The translations under genes and the position numbers were made by a program. The notes under the pieces are model-generated. The model saw only the letters and a list, made by a program, of their open reading frames with translations. It did no database searches and was not told the origin of the DNA. Below, piece after piece: positions 1 to 8,917 of a stretch of DNA of 36,168 nt; positions within the stretch are counted from its first letter, which is position 1; every line of letters begins with the position of its first letter. This DNA is from Arsukibacterium sp. MJ3 (lineage in GTDB: Bacteria; Pseudomonadota; Gammaproteobacteria; Enterobacterales; Alteromonadaceae). Location: contig NZ_LAHP01000027.1 in the NCBI RefSeq assembly GCF_000987765.1, positions 1 to 36,168 on the forward strand, written 5' to 3'.

Positions 1-62
1 TAACATCGAATTTTTTTATTCTTATACAGTTACATTGATAGCAACGTCATACCAACAGACTT
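1..62. repeat. Left copy of 62-bp terminal direct repeat
   Basis: Bases 1-62 are identical to bases 36107-36168. The repeat covers about 29 bp of downstream flank plus the last 11 or so codons of the truncated PIN-toxin gene on the minus strand. It is either the overlap of a circular contig or an att-like direct repeat bounding an island. The true length cannot be judged, because the right copy is cut by the window end. Confidence 0.95.
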
Positions 63-233
63 TGCTTTTTTATCAAATGTCATAGTTTCAGAGCATCCTA
101 CATCCTTGCTAAGAGTGACTATTAATGCGTCCAAAAAATCACCATTACCCTCTTCAAATACCTTTAAAGCGCGGTAGCATGATTCAGATTGTTCAATTGA
201 AAACTGTTTTTTTTCCAGCACCATTCTGAACAT
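30..233 (-). pseudogene. Truncated VapC-type PIN-domain toxin, C-terminal part
   Basis: The 67-residue reading frame looks like the C-terminal half of a VapC-type PIN-domain ribonuclease. It has the FLDALIVTL helix with a conserved acidic residue, followed by the TFDKKA segment that normally carries the last catalytic acid. Intact VapC toxins are about 130-140 residues, so the N-terminal half with the first catalytic aspartate is missing. A stop codon lies directly upstream in frame, and no antitoxin gene is seen next to it. The last codons lie in the 62-bp terminal repeat. If an integration event used the 3' end of this gene, an intact copy could lie just beyond the right end of the window. 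Family assignment is from motif recognition. Confidence 0.6.
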
Positions 234-283
234 TCAAAAATTGTACGACTTGTATGTTACGCGAAATGAAATAATTAAAGCTG

Positions 284-304
284 AACCGATGTACGCATTC
301 GGTT
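284..304. other. Small inverted repeat in the 234-451 gap
   Basis: AACCGA (284-289) and TCGGTT (299-304) can form a short hairpin with a 9-nt loop. It lies between the broken toxin gene and the first AAA+ operon. Apart from this and the promoter motif listed next, I see no gene or clear element in the 234-511 stretch. Confidence 0.25.
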
Positions 305-451
305 AACAGAGCCAACTTAATCCCAGTCAACTACTGCTGCTTGCAACTGATAGTTTATTTAATGCTCGACGGTATTGCCGAGCTAGCTCGAAATAAATAT
401 ATTAACTGTGAATGGACAAGGTTGCAGCGAGCGGCTAAACATAAAGTACAA

Positions 452-483
452 CGTCTCAAGCTGTCGTACCCTGTTGGTACGCT
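452..483 (+). promoter_or_regulatory. Shared promoter/operator motif, copy 1 (before the MoxR operon)
   Basis: CGTCT, then CTGTCGTACCC (461-471), then GT and a TACGCT -10-like hexamer (478-483), 28 nt before the chosen MoxR start. The same arrangement recurs at 4885-4916, 29 nt before the twin-AAA gene: 23 of 32 aligned positions match, including an exact 11-mer. In this copy GTACC (466-470) and GGTAC (476-480) form a perfect inverted repeat. I infer coordinated control, possibly by the WYL regulator at 7047-8093 or by an unusual sigma factor. Confidence 0.5.
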
Positions 484-511
484 AAATTTATTTAGTGCAG
501 CAGAGGTGTCT

Positions 512-1636
512 ATGTCTTCAAATCAGATTTTAATCACTACAAAAGAACTTACGCAATTCCTTAGCCTGCAATTACAACTACTGAAAGATCCAACCATTGA
601 CGGCTTGGTGGCGCCTATTATGTTGTGGGGGCCGCCTGGGGTGGGTAAAAGTTCTGTTGTGCGAGAGCTGTGCCAGCAACAAGGTATTCAATTTATTGAC
701 ATTCGACTGGCACAACGTGAACCGGTTGATATTCGTGGTTTGCCCGTTGCGCGGGAAGATAGAGTAGACTGGCTACTCAGTGGTGAATGGCCGCGTGATC
801 CCCATAGCCGTGGCATTATTCTTTTCGATGAGCTAACCGCTGCTGATCGTAGCTTACAGGTTGCGGCCTATGAAATTATACTAGATCGTCGATTAGGCGA
901 TTTATATTCGCTGCCACCAGGCTGGTTGGTGATGGCCGCAGGCAATCGGAGCAGCGATCGGGCGGTGGCTTATACCATGTCGAGTGCACTGGCTAATCGA
1001 TTTTGCCATCTGGAATTAACCGCCAATTTAACCAGTTGGACGCAATGGGCCCGTGAAAACGAGGTTGATGATGGTTTAATCGCGTTTTTACGTTATCAGC
1101 CACAATGCTTTTTTGATATGGAAGCGGATTTAGAGCGCGGCTGGCCCAGCCCACGCAGTTGGGAGAGGGTGTCATTTTATTTAAAACAGCAGCAAGAACT
1201 GGGCGACACTCTGCTACAAAAAGTTATTTGTGGTTTAGTGGGCGCGGGAGCCGCTTATCAGTTATCTGCTTTTTTAAAATCACGTGATCAAATGCCCGAC
1301 GTGCATCTCATGCTGAATGGGAAAATACCTATTCATATTCCTGAGCGACCAGATATGTTATTTGCTTTTTGCTCAGCCCTTAGCCATAAGTTATGGCAAT
1401 CACCTACTATGCTTGACACCCGTATTAGTCGTTTTCTAGAAATTGGCGTGGTAATGTCTTCCGACTTTGCCACCCTGACTTTGGTCGACTGCTTACAACA
1501 TCCAAAAACAGAAGAAATGCAGCGGCGCACAGAACTGATATTGGGCCATCAAAAATTTGACCTTTGGTCTGAAAAACATGGCCAGAGTTTTGATGCTCTG
1601 CAAGGTTCAGACCTTATTGCGAATGCCCCCATATGA
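512..1636 (+). CDS. MoxR-type AAA+ ATPase
   Basis: This is a 374-residue single-module AAA+ ATPase of the MoxR type. Walker A is GPPGVGKS (about residues 40-47) and Walker B is IILFDE (D109/E110). A sensor-like AAGNRSSD and the ALANRF segment come downstream. MoxR ATPases typically work with a VWA-domain partner, and one is encoded immediately next, overlapping by 4 bp (ATGA). The ATG at 512 is preferred over the upstream TTG at 341, because AGAGG precedes it and the shared promoter motif ends 28 nt before it; the extra N-terminal residues do not resemble MoxR proteins. It is probably a cytoplasmic remodelling ATPase, with substrate unknown. A conflict-system role is inferred from context. 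Confidence 0.85.
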   Translation: MSSNQILITTKELTQFLSLQLQLLKDPTIDGLVAPIMLWGPPGVGKSSVVRELCQQQGIQFIDIRLAQREPVDIRGLPVAREDRVDWLLSGEWPRDPHSRGIILFDELTAADRSLQVAAYEIILDRRLGDLYSLPPGWLVMAAGNRSSDRAVAYTMSSALANRFCHLELTANLTSWTQWARENEVDDGLIAFLRYQPQCFFDMEADLERGWPSPRSWERVSFYLKQQQELGDTLLQKVICGLVGAGAAYQLSAFLKSRDQMPDVHLMLNGKIPIHIPERPDMLFAFCSALSHKLWQSPTMLDTRISRFLEIGVVMSSDFATLTLVDCLQHPKTEEMQRRTELILGHQKFDLWSEKHGQSFDALQGSDLIANAPI

Positions 1637-2895
1637 CTGAAACCCTAACCCTAACGTGCATTTTACCCGACGAGCAGGTGCAGCAAGAGAAAAAAGCATT
1701 ACTGGTCGAGTTGCAGCAACTTCGCTCAGATCTATTACTTAGCCAGCCTTTTATTGCGGTGTTGGCAATGCGCTTAAAGCTGGTAGTCGTAGCCGATGAT
1801 CGGCTGGCTACTGCCTGTACCGACAGCCATAATGTTTTTTTTAAGCTGGATTTTATTAAGCAGTGTAGTTCTGATCAAAAACGCTTTGTATTAGCGCATG
1901 AGGTATGGCATTGCGTAATGGGGCATTTTTTTCGTCAACAGCAACGCGAAATGCGGCGCTGGAACTTCGCCTGTGACTATGAAGTGAATGCTATTTTGCA
2001 GCATTATTTTTTACATAAGGATATGCCAAATAATGTGTTATTTAGTGCTCACTACTTGGGGAAATCGGCAGAGCAAATTTACGTTATTTTGGGCAAACTT
2101 TCTGAGGATGACTGGGCTGAAACACTGCACTGGCAAGGCAGTGAACTGCCAATAATTGAATCGCAGTTTGATCAGCATCTGCCTGAACTTGGTTCGGCTT
2201 TGCAAGGTGGTATCCGCATTGATCCAGATTTTCAGCTAACATCAGTCAATGAGCAAGATGTTCATCGCTGGCGTGAATACACGGCTGCCGCCGCTCAGGT
2301 TACCGGTGTCTTGGCCGGTAGTCACAGCGCCGGATTACAAAACATCATCAACAATGTATTAAGCCCGCAGTTATCCTGGTCAAGCCTGTTACAGCGTTTT
2401 ATTCAGCGCACGATTAATGGCAGTTACAGCTGGCATCGTCCGGCACGGCGTTATCTGGCGCAAGGGCTTTATATGCCGGGTCGACAAGGTACACGCCTTA
2501 CTATTAGTTTAGCTATTGATACCAGCGGCAGCACTATGGCAGATTTACCACAATTTTTGGCTGAAATGACCAGTATCTTGCACGGCTTTGACCAAGTGCG
2601 ATTACAGGTGATTAGCTGTGATATGGCAATCACAGATGTTAGCTACTATGAAAAATCTGATTTACCGGCTTTGAAAAAATGGCAGGCCAAAGGCGGAGGT
2701 GGTACTCAGTTTACTCCGGTATTTCGTTTTGTAGAACAGGGCGAAGGTGAGCAAGGCGCACCGCAGGTACTTATTTTTTTTACTGATGGCTTCGGCGCGG
2801 CTCCGTCGCAAGCACCTGCTTATCCGGTAATATGGGTGTTAACAAGAGAAGGCAGTGCTCCGGTCCCTTGGGGAGAGGTGATTCGCTTAAGCTAA
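1633..2895 (+). CDS. DUF2201-like protein: HExxH peptidase-like domain plus VWA domain
   Basis: The 420-residue product has two recognisable parts. The N-terminal half contains LAHEVWHCVMGH, a zinc-metallopeptidase-like HExxH motif at residues 89-93 with a further downstream His. The C-terminal part is a von Willebrand A domain with MIDAS residues DTSGS (296-300), a GGGGTQF segment supplying the second metal ligand, and FFTDG. This order matches the VWA-like/metallopeptidase-like DUF2201 family, which is often paired with MoxR ATPases. The start overlaps the ATPase stop (ATGA), implying translational coupling. The MIDAS would bind a target or adaptor; whether the HExxH site cleaves is unknown. 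The gene is convergent with the next one, 25 bp away, with no obvious terminator. Confidence 0.85.
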   Translation: MTETLTLTCILPDEQVQQEKKALLVELQQLRSDLLLSQPFIAVLAMRLKLVVVADDRLATACTDSHNVFFKLDFIKQCSSDQKRFVLAHEVWHCVMGHFFRQQQREMRRWNFACDYEVNAILQHYFLHKDMPNNVLFSAHYLGKSAEQIYVILGKLSEDDWAETLHWQGSELPIIESQFDQHLPELGSALQGGIRIDPDFQLTSVNEQDVHRWREYTAAAAQVTGVLAGSHSAGLQNIINNVLSPQLSWSSLLQRFIQRTINGSYSWHRPARRYLAQGLYMPGRQGTRLTISLAIDTSGSTMADLPQFLAEMTSILHGFDQVRLQVISCDMAITDVSYYEKSDLPALKKWQAKGGGGTQFTPVFRFVEQGEGEQGAPQVLIFFTDGFGAAPSQAPAYPVIWVLTREGSAPVPWGEVIRLS

Positions 2896-2920
2896 TCACC
2901 CGCAATTAAAGCTGAGAAGT

Positions 2921-4702
2921 TCAGTTTGCTCTGGCTAATGCGGCCTTGATATACCAAATTTTTACACTTTCATAAGATACCTCAGCCAAACTTGTGGTAA
3001 GGGACAGTGAGGTATCATTTGCTATCGCTAACAATTTAGGCCTGACATACTCTGGAAAGGTTTTCATTGCCAGCGGCAAAATGTCAGTTAAATATTTTGG
3101 CGATAAGCTCAATGCCAAAAAATCAAATAGCGCCAGGCACCATTTCTGCTCAAGTTTACTAAGCTCAGCACCTTGCTGGCAAAGGCGATGAAAGCGAGTC
3201 GATAAACGCAATAGCCCGGGAAGTAGCGCATTATTCAGGGTTAGCCAAGTATGAGTATGGGTGGTTATTTGATCACAAAATAGCCGGATAATGGCTAAGC
3301 GTTCAGCTAGCGAAAAAGGACTATCCTCTTTGGTCAGCAAATTACACAGCGTAAAAAAACCAGCCGGTTGCTGAATGAGTGCAGAGTGCACCATTACCGA
3401 CATAAAACGCTTCGTGTTTTCTTGCCCGGCACGATAAGCGATTAGCCAGAGTAAAACATCAGCTTCCAGTGTTTCAAACAATCTGTCGGCTTTAATGCTC
3501 CAGTTCCAGCTTTGCGGCATGACCTCAGCTAGCGAAGATTTGAAGTGGATCTGCCGGCGTTTGTTTTTTAAATACAGCATACAGCGCAGCGGCCACAGTT
3601 TGGCTATTGGGAAATTTAATTGCGCCAACGCCTGTAATAACATAATCGCATGGCACACGTTATAGGGTTTAAACTGTCTTGCCGCCTGGCACAACAAGGC
3701 TTCAATTAATTCAGTATCCATTCGCTCGGTCAGCTGTTGCAGTGTGTTGCGGATCATTGCTTCATTAATAGAAAAACTAGCTTGATCTAACAGTTCAGGC
3801 GCAAAAATGCCGCTGCTAAAAATTAGCGGTGAACCGGCTTTTAACCGGGTTAAATTAGGGCAATCAGTAACATGTAATTGTTCAATAGTATCCGAGCTAA
3901 GCTCGGTAAGGGCACTGCGGCGTAGTTTTACACTTTGCCAACACCCGGCAAGCTCAACACTGCCGTGGGCGGCATCGGTTAGTTGGGCCTGGCCGGCAGT
4001 AAAACCCGCCGGCGCGCTTAAGCGGCTAAATTGTGGGCATTGTTGCAACTGTAAATATTGTAGTGCACCATCCAAAATATCAATACTACGCAGACCAATA
4101 GCGCGTTGTACCGTTAAATATTGGCAACCTGACACAGTAAGGCCATCAATGCCGGCGATATCGGTAAATAATAATGCAGGTAACTGAGCAAAAACCGGCA
4201 CCATCGCTTGCTGAAAACCACCGCTAAATATCACCAAAGCTTGCTCTGACATATCTTGGAGCATGGCAAAATCGTCAATACTTATTTGATTCAGGTCATA
4301 AAAATGAACCTTTTGCCGTAATGCTAACTGGTGCTTAGCAACCAGCGTAAGCAACTCGGTGTCCTTCTGCCAACACATGTCCAACTGGCTTATTGGTCCG
4401 GTTAGCTGCAAACCATGCGGAAAACTTTCTACATCAATATGCACAACCCATTTGTTAGCGGGGGAGCCATGTAATGTAACTTGTTTTAATGCAGCAGCAC
4501 CTTGTATGCGTAAATGTCGCTCTGCCGCAGTAGTACAACATATTTCAAGTTCTTCCAGTGCCGTTACCTGCATTAAGTCTAAGTGACGTAATGCCGTTTG
4601 CTTAATGTTCAGCCTGGTGATAGCTGCGTCACAAATACTGCTGCTATGGTCCGCATTAAGTGTTAAGGGTGCTTTATCACAAATTTGTTTAAACCCAGTC
4701 AT
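2921..4702 (-). CDS. Large unknown protein with leucine-rich/beta-repeat-like N-terminal half
   Basis: The 593-residue protein has no catalytic motif I recognise. Its first 300 or so residues consist of short irregular units rich in leucine with periodic LxxLxL and ISQLxM-like strands (for example LEELEI, LKQVTLHG, LQYLQLQQCPQF). They suggest a leucine-rich-repeat or beta-solenoid surface. The rest is predominantly helical with many Leu, Gln and Ala. A GTG at 4840 is possible, but the ATG at 4702 has GAGG at proper spacing and is preferred. It sits between the MoxR/VWA pair and the twin-AAA gene and is transcribed against both. I infer a target-recognition or scaffold role in the same system; this is unproven. 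Confidence 0.65.
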   Translation of the reverse strand: MTGFKQICDKAPLTLNADHSSSICDAAITRLNIKQTALRHLDLMQVTALEELEICCTTAAERHLRIQGAAALKQVTLHGSPANKWVVHIDVESFPHGLQLTGPISQLDMCWQKDTELLTLVAKHQLALRQKVHFYDLNQISIDDFAMLQDMSEQALVIFSGGFQQAMVPVFAQLPALLFTDIAGIDGLTVSGCQYLTVQRAIGLRSIDILDGALQYLQLQQCPQFSRLSAPAGFTAGQAQLTDAAHGSVELAGCWQSVKLRRSALTELSSDTIEQLHVTDCPNLTRLKAGSPLIFSSGIFAPELLDQASFSINEAMIRNTLQQLTERMDTELIEALLCQAARQFKPYNVCHAIMLLQALAQLNFPIAKLWPLRCMLYLKNKRRQIHFKSSLAEVMPQSWNWSIKADRLFETLEADVLLWLIAYRAGQENTKRFMSVMVHSALIQQPAGFFTLCNLLTKEDSPFSLAERLAIIRLFCDQITTHTHTWLTLNNALLPGLLRLSTRFHRLCQQGAELSKLEQKWCLALFDFLALSLSPKYLTDILPLAMKTFPEYVRPKLLAIANDTSLSLTTSLAEVSYESVKIWYIKAALARAN

Positions 4703-4884
4703 AACACCTCGCAATGGCAATATATCAGGCAACATACCAGTAAACATTGTCGCAATATGGCGCGACAACTTGGGTCTTGCCTGTCTTGTTTTGACTTTAT
4801 GCCGCTTATTTATGCCGCTGATAACCCCATTACAGTTCACCGATTTTTCAGGTGCGCTATTTATTGTCGGTATTGTTATTTTCG

Positions 4885-4916
4885 CGTCTTATCCTGTCGT
4901 ACCCCGTCTTTACAAT
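4885..4916 (+). promoter_or_regulatory. Shared promoter/operator motif, copy 2 (before the twin-AAA gene)
   Basis: CGTCT, CTGTCGTACCC (4894-4904), GT and a good -10 hexamer TACAAT (4911-4916) match copy 1 at 452-483 position by position. The -10 lies 29 nt before the start codon, and there is no good sigma70 -35 box. The exact 11-mer and near-identical spacing to the start codon suggest common activation or repression. Confidence 0.5.
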
Positions 4917-4945
4917 GGTTAAGTCGTAACAGAGGAGGGTGGTTT

Positions 4946-7033
4946 ATGGGTATGGCAAAACAAAAGTTAAGCAAGGTCGTGAATACTGAGCTGCTGTTTA
5001 TTGATACCGACTCGCCGGATATTTGTCGGTTGTGGGCATATCGTTTAATTGTGAACCAGAAGCTGATAAAAAAACTGTACGACATAGACGAACTGGATAC
5101 GCAGTTAGCTATCATACTCGGGTTAAGCAATGAGGCAGAGCTGTTAAGCCCGATGCAATTACAGCGCGCTTTGATTGAAAAGTTACGCCAGCTAGAGTTA
5201 CAGCCTGCAATCAGTTTGCCGGCTACGCTGGCCGTTAATATCCAAAGCCTGGGCGCAATGATTGGTCTGAATACGCTTGAGCAACAACTGCTGGGTTTTA
5301 TCGCTCTGGTTAAAGCAGATCAAATGCTATCGAGTGTTTGTGCTTTACTGCGTAATGTAAAAAAAACACAGTTACCAGCTTTATTGGCGCAAACTCTCGG
5401 CGCTACTGAAGCGGCAGTGAAACACATGCTGCGCTTTGACAGCACCTTGCTTAACTCGGGTTTAATTGCTGTAGAGTCGCAGCCGATATTTTCGCTTGAC
5501 GATGTGTTTGAATTTATTTCATTTAATTTTGGCTATAAGTTATTTGAAGACAATACCGATACCCAGCGCTTACTTAAAGAAATCGTGCAAAAGACCACAC
5601 CACCTTCGCTAACCATATCGCAATATCAGCATTTGAATACCGATTTACACATTTTACTACCTTACTTAAAAAAGGTAGTAAAACAGCAGTTGCGCGGGGT
5701 TAATATCCTGATTTATGGCCCGCCTGGTACTGGTAAGAGTGAACTGGTGCGTGTTGTGGCGCAACAGCTAAAAATACCACTGTTCGAAGTAAGCAGCGAA
5801 GATGATGAAGGCGATGGTATTGCTGGCCATAACCGCTTAAGAGCGTATCGAATGGCGCAAAGCTTTCTAGCCAACTCAGCAGCATTACTATTGTTTGATG
5901 AAACAGAAGATGTTTTCATTCAAAATCCCTTTGCCAGACAGGCAGAGCCGCGTAAAGGCTGGATGAACCGCATGCTGGAGCAAAATGCGGTGCCGTGCTT
6001 TTGGGTAACGAACGACCGCAGTGTGATAGATGATGCCTTTATCCGCCGCTTCGACCAGGTTATAGAGCTTAATACACCACCAAAAGCGCAGAGGGCTGCT
6101 TTGCTTCATAGTGCAGCGGTTAACTTGTTGACGCCGCAAGAAGCGGCGCAGTTGGCGGAGCATCCTCATTTAACCCCAGCTATTATAACCCGTGCCGGAA
6201 AAGTGGTGGCGCAGCTTAATCCCAGGTTAAAACGCACAACTAAGGTTGCTGCCTTGCAGCACCTGATGCAGCAAACACTGCGTGCTCAGGGGTATCGCAT
6301 TAAAGATGAACTAACCCACGACGTTTTGGGGCCGGTGTATAATGCTACCTGGGTTAATAGCGATGTAGACTTAAACTTGCTGACTGAGGGGCTAAGTAAT
6401 GCGGGCAGTGGTCGCTTATGTTTATACGGGCCGCCTGGTACCGGTAAAACGGCGTTTTGCCATTATCTGGCTAAACAATTACAACAACCATTACTGCTTA
6501 AAACGGCGTCGCAGCTTATCGGTAAATTTGTCGGCGAAACCGAACAAAATATCGCTGCAGCGTTTGCAGAGGCTAAACAAAATGAAGCCATATTGTTGTT
6601 GGATGAAGTTGACAGCTTTCTACAAGACCGCCGTAAAGCGCTGCATAGCTGGGAGGTTACCTCGGTAAATGAAATGCTGATGCAAATGGAAGCCTTTAAC
6701 GGCATTTTTGTCGCCAGCACCAATTTGCTGCATAACCTTGACCAGGCATCGCTACGCCGTTTTGATTTAAAAGCCTGCTTTAATTATTTAAAGCCAGAAC
6801 AAGCGGTAAGTTTATTTAGCGCGCATTGCAAACAACTTAAGCTGCAGCCTTGCCAGCACAGTGTGCAAAAAATATCGGGTGTGCGGCAACTTACCCCCGG
6901 TGATTTTGCTGCTATAGCCAGGCAAAGCCGCTTCCGGCCTTTTAGCACGGCTGGCGATTTTGCGAGGGCATTACTGCAGGAGGTTAGCCTGAAAAGTGCG
7001 GATACGGCTAAACCTATCGGTTTTTTACAGTAG
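4946..7033 (+). CDS. Twin-module AAA+ ATPase
   Basis: The 695-residue product carries two AAA+ modules. Module 1 has Walker A GPPGTGKS (about residue 258) and Walker B LLLFDETED (about 314), then WVTND and an RRFD arginine-finger segment. Module 2 has GPPGTGKT (about 495), ILLLDEVD (about 548), a sensor-like ASTN and a second RRFD. The second module is closest in style to classic CDC48/FtsH/spastin-type AAA proteins. The first 240 or so residues are helical with no known domain. The ATG at 4946 follows a very strong AGAGGAGG; upstream in-frame codons would run through the divergent promoter. It ends 13 bp from the convergent WYL gene. It probably hydrolyses ATP to remodel a protein or nucleoprotein target. 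Confidence 0.85.
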   Translation: MGMAKQKLSKVVNTELLFIDTDSPDICRLWAYRLIVNQKLIKKLYDIDELDTQLAIILGLSNEAELLSPMQLQRALIEKLRQLELQPAISLPATLAVNIQSLGAMIGLNTLEQQLLGFIALVKADQMLSSVCALLRNVKKTQLPALLAQTLGATEAAVKHMLRFDSTLLNSGLIAVESQPIFSLDDVFEFISFNFGYKLFEDNTDTQRLLKEIVQKTTPPSLTISQYQHLNTDLHILLPYLKKVVKQQLRGVNILIYGPPGTGKSELVRVVAQQLKIPLFEVSSEDDEGDGIAGHNRLRAYRMAQSFLANSAALLLFDETEDVFIQNPFARQAEPRKGWMNRMLEQNAVPCFWVTNDRSVIDDAFIRRFDQVIELNTPPKAQRAALLHSAAVNLLTPQEAAQLAEHPHLTPAIITRAGKVVAQLNPRLKRTTKVAALQHLMQQTLRAQGYRIKDELTHDVLGPVYNATWVNSDVDLNLLTEGLSNAGSGRLCLYGPPGTGKTAFCHYLAKQLQQPLLLKTASQLIGKFVGETEQNIAAAFAEAKQNEAILLLDEVDSFLQDRRKALHSWEVTSVNEMLMQMEAFNGIFVASTNLLHNLDQASLRRFDLKACFNYLKPEQAVSLFSAHCKQLKLQPCQHSVQKISGVRQLTPGDFAAIARQSRFRPFSTAGDFARALLQEVSLKSADTAKPIGFLQ

Positions 7034-7046
7034 CATCACCTTATGT

Positions 7047-8093
7047 TTAAGGGGCGTTATTACTTTGAAGGTGGTTGCCACTAAGCTCGGGGTAATGTGC
7101 GCAGCTTTTATGTAAGCTGTTAATAATGCTTTGCCGAAGACTGGCGGGTGCCAACACTTCTATGCTACTGCTGTGCGATAAAATCCACCACTGTAATTGC
7201 CAGCCATCATGAACGGTGGCATTAAGTCGATGCCAACCTTCAGTTTCAGGACTAAGCCGCATATCCTCAGAAAGAGGTGCTTCTTGTAGCAACTGGCTTA
7301 AATAAGGACTTACTCTGGCTTGTAGGGTAATTTGCTCGCCATTGGCAAACTGTAAGGCGCCACTTTGTAAATACTCTGGCAATGTAAACCCTGCCGGACT
7401 GTGAAGTGTGTTTTCAGTTATGGCCAATTCAACAAAGCGATGCAGTGCAAATAAACGCACGTCCTGATAACTGCCTATAGTGGCAACAAGGTAAGTGATA
7501 TGGCCGCGTTGCACCAAGCCCAGCGGGTTTAGAAAATACTGTTTTTGTTGCTGATCATACAGTGCGGTGTAAGTGGCTTGCAGTTGCTTATTCTGGCTAA
7601 GCGCTTGTTGCACTGCTTCATATAGAGCAGGAGAGGTAGCCGGGGGTATCATCGGCAGTGCCGGCGATACTACGGCAATTTTATCGGCTAACCGGCTATT
7701 ACTATTGCTGTCTTCCAGCGCTTGCAATTTATTTTTTGCCTGGCTAAAACGGCTATTCAAACTTTGCAGCATCACCTGCGGCAAAATGCTTTTAAGGGTG
7801 CCCTCTACCAACTGCAGTATCATGGCGTCGGCCACAGTGATACCAGGTAGCTGAATATCTTTATTCTCCATCCAGCGCCATAAGTGTGCAGTTTTGCTGT
7901 CATCACTGACAATCGGAAATACCATCGACAAGTCATTTAAGTCACGTTCAACCGTACGTTTAGTTACCTTAAAACCATGATTATCAAGCGAAGCTTTAAG
8001 CTGCGCTGCTGTTTTACCTTCGCCGCGGGTTGGCAGCAAATTCAGTAGCTCCCATTGCCGGCTTAACGTAACGTGTGATTTGGCAGAAGACAT
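7047..8093 (-). CDS. WYL-domain transcriptional regulator
   Basis: The product is about 348 residues. An N-terminal winged-helix/HTH (residues about 10-75, including a KRTVERDLNDL recognition-helix segment) is followed by a WYL-type ligand-sensing core (GLVQRGHITYLVAT, then RLFALHRFVEL) and a C-terminal WCX-like extension. Such proteins commonly control defence loci, for example BREX and retrons, sensing nucleic acids or nucleotides. ATG 8093 is preferred over the TTG at 8120. It closes the first locus, convergent with the twin-AAA gene. It is a plausible reader of the motif shared by 452-483 and 4885-4916, but I found no copy of that motif before its own start. Confidence 0.85.
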   Translation of the reverse strand: MSSAKSHVTLSRQWELLNLLPTRGEGKTAAQLKASLDNHGFKVTKRTVERDLNDLSMVFPIVSDDSKTAHLWRWMENKDIQLPGITVADAMILQLVEGTLKSILPQVMLQSLNSRFSQAKNKLQALEDSNSNSRLADKIAVVSPALPMIPPATSPALYEAVQQALSQNKQLQATYTALYDQQQKQYFLNPLGLVQRGHITYLVATIGSYQDVRLFALHRFVELAITENTLHSPAGFTLPEYLQSGALQFANGEQITLQARVSPYLSQLLQEAPLSEDMRLSPETEGWHRLNATVHDGWQLQWWILSHSSSIEVLAPASLRQSIINSLHKSCAHYPELSGNHLQSNNAP

Positions 8094-8198
8094 AACAACC
8101 CATCCCTGAATGTAATGCAAAAGCTAATATAGTACTTGCCGAAATGCCGGCAGCTATGGCAATAATAGAGACAAGCACTGCAAATAGGAAGCTGCAAA

Positions 8199-8873
8199 AT
8201 GATATTAGATAAGGACTTAACCCACAGTGCTCTTAAAGCCTATCAACGGCAACACCGCGACCATTTTCCAGAAAGCCTGTCATTACGGGTACACCGGGCA
8301 CTTAGCTGGCTGAGTAAAGCAGAGCAGGCCAGAGATGCAAAAGACGCTGACACCGAATTTATCTACTACTGGATCAGCTTCAATGCTGCTTACGCCTATG
8401 AGTTTGGCGAAACTGAGCGCTTAGCCGAGCAGCAGAATTTTCAGGCTTTTATCGCAAAAATGGCTGATCTTGATACCGAAAACCTACTTTATAACCTGAT
8501 TTGGCAGCAATTCAGCGGCAGTATCCGGCTGTTAATGGATAACAAATTTGTGTTTCAGCCGTTCTGGGATTTTCAGCGAGGCCGCATCACCGAAGAGGAA
8601 TGGCAACAACGCTTTAGCGCGTCCAAAGCCAACCTGAATAAAGCGCTGACCGATAAAAATGTACCCGGAGCGTTGTCTTACCTTTTTAGCCGGCTCTATA
8701 CCTTACGCAACCAACTTATCCATGGCGGCGCTACACACAATAGCAGCGTGAATCGCGAACAACTAAAAGACGCCTGTAACCTGCTTAACAAGCTTATCCC
8801 GCTAATTATTACCTTAATGATGAGCGCACCTGAGCAGTTGTGGGGTGAGGGGTGTTATCCGGTGGTATGTTAA
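8199..8873 (+). CDS. HEPN-domain protein (Apea-like), probable RNase
   Basis: The protein is 224 residues, mostly helical. It ends in the HEPN signature LRNQLIHGG, with the R-x4-H active site at R170 and H175 (Asn directly after Arg). An upstream segment, YYWISFNAAYAYEFGE, matches the first HEPN helix pair. HEPN proteins of this type are metal-independent RNases in toxin and antiviral systems, though some are inactive sensors; here R and H are both kept. It is divergent from the WYL gene, separated by 105 bp that would hold both promoters. No adjacent MNT antitoxin is seen, so this is not a standard HEPN-MNT pair. Confidence 0.75.
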   Translation: MILDKDLTHSALKAYQRQHRDHFPESLSLRVHRALSWLSKAEQARDAKDADTEFIYYWISFNAAYAYEFGETERLAEQQNFQAFIAKMADLDTENLLYNLIWQQFSGSIRLLMDNKFVFQPFWDFQRGRITEEEWQQRFSASKANLNKALTDKNVPGALSYLFSRLYTLRNQLIHGGATHNSSVNREQLKDACNLLNKLIPLIITLMMSAPEQLWGEGCYPVVC

Positions 8874-8917
8874 AAAGTAGCAATTTCAAATACTAGAAAA
8901 TAGTTTGATTTTTTTTA

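Noticed and set aside
341..511. N-terminal extension of the MoxR ATPase starting at a TTG
   Set aside because: The extension runs through the shared promoter motif and does not look like MoxR sequence; the ATG at 512 has a proper Shine-Dalgarno.
4685..4945. Extended start of the twin-AAA gene
   Set aside because: The extension overlaps the divergent gene and the promoter motif; AGAGGAGG precedes the ATG at 4946.
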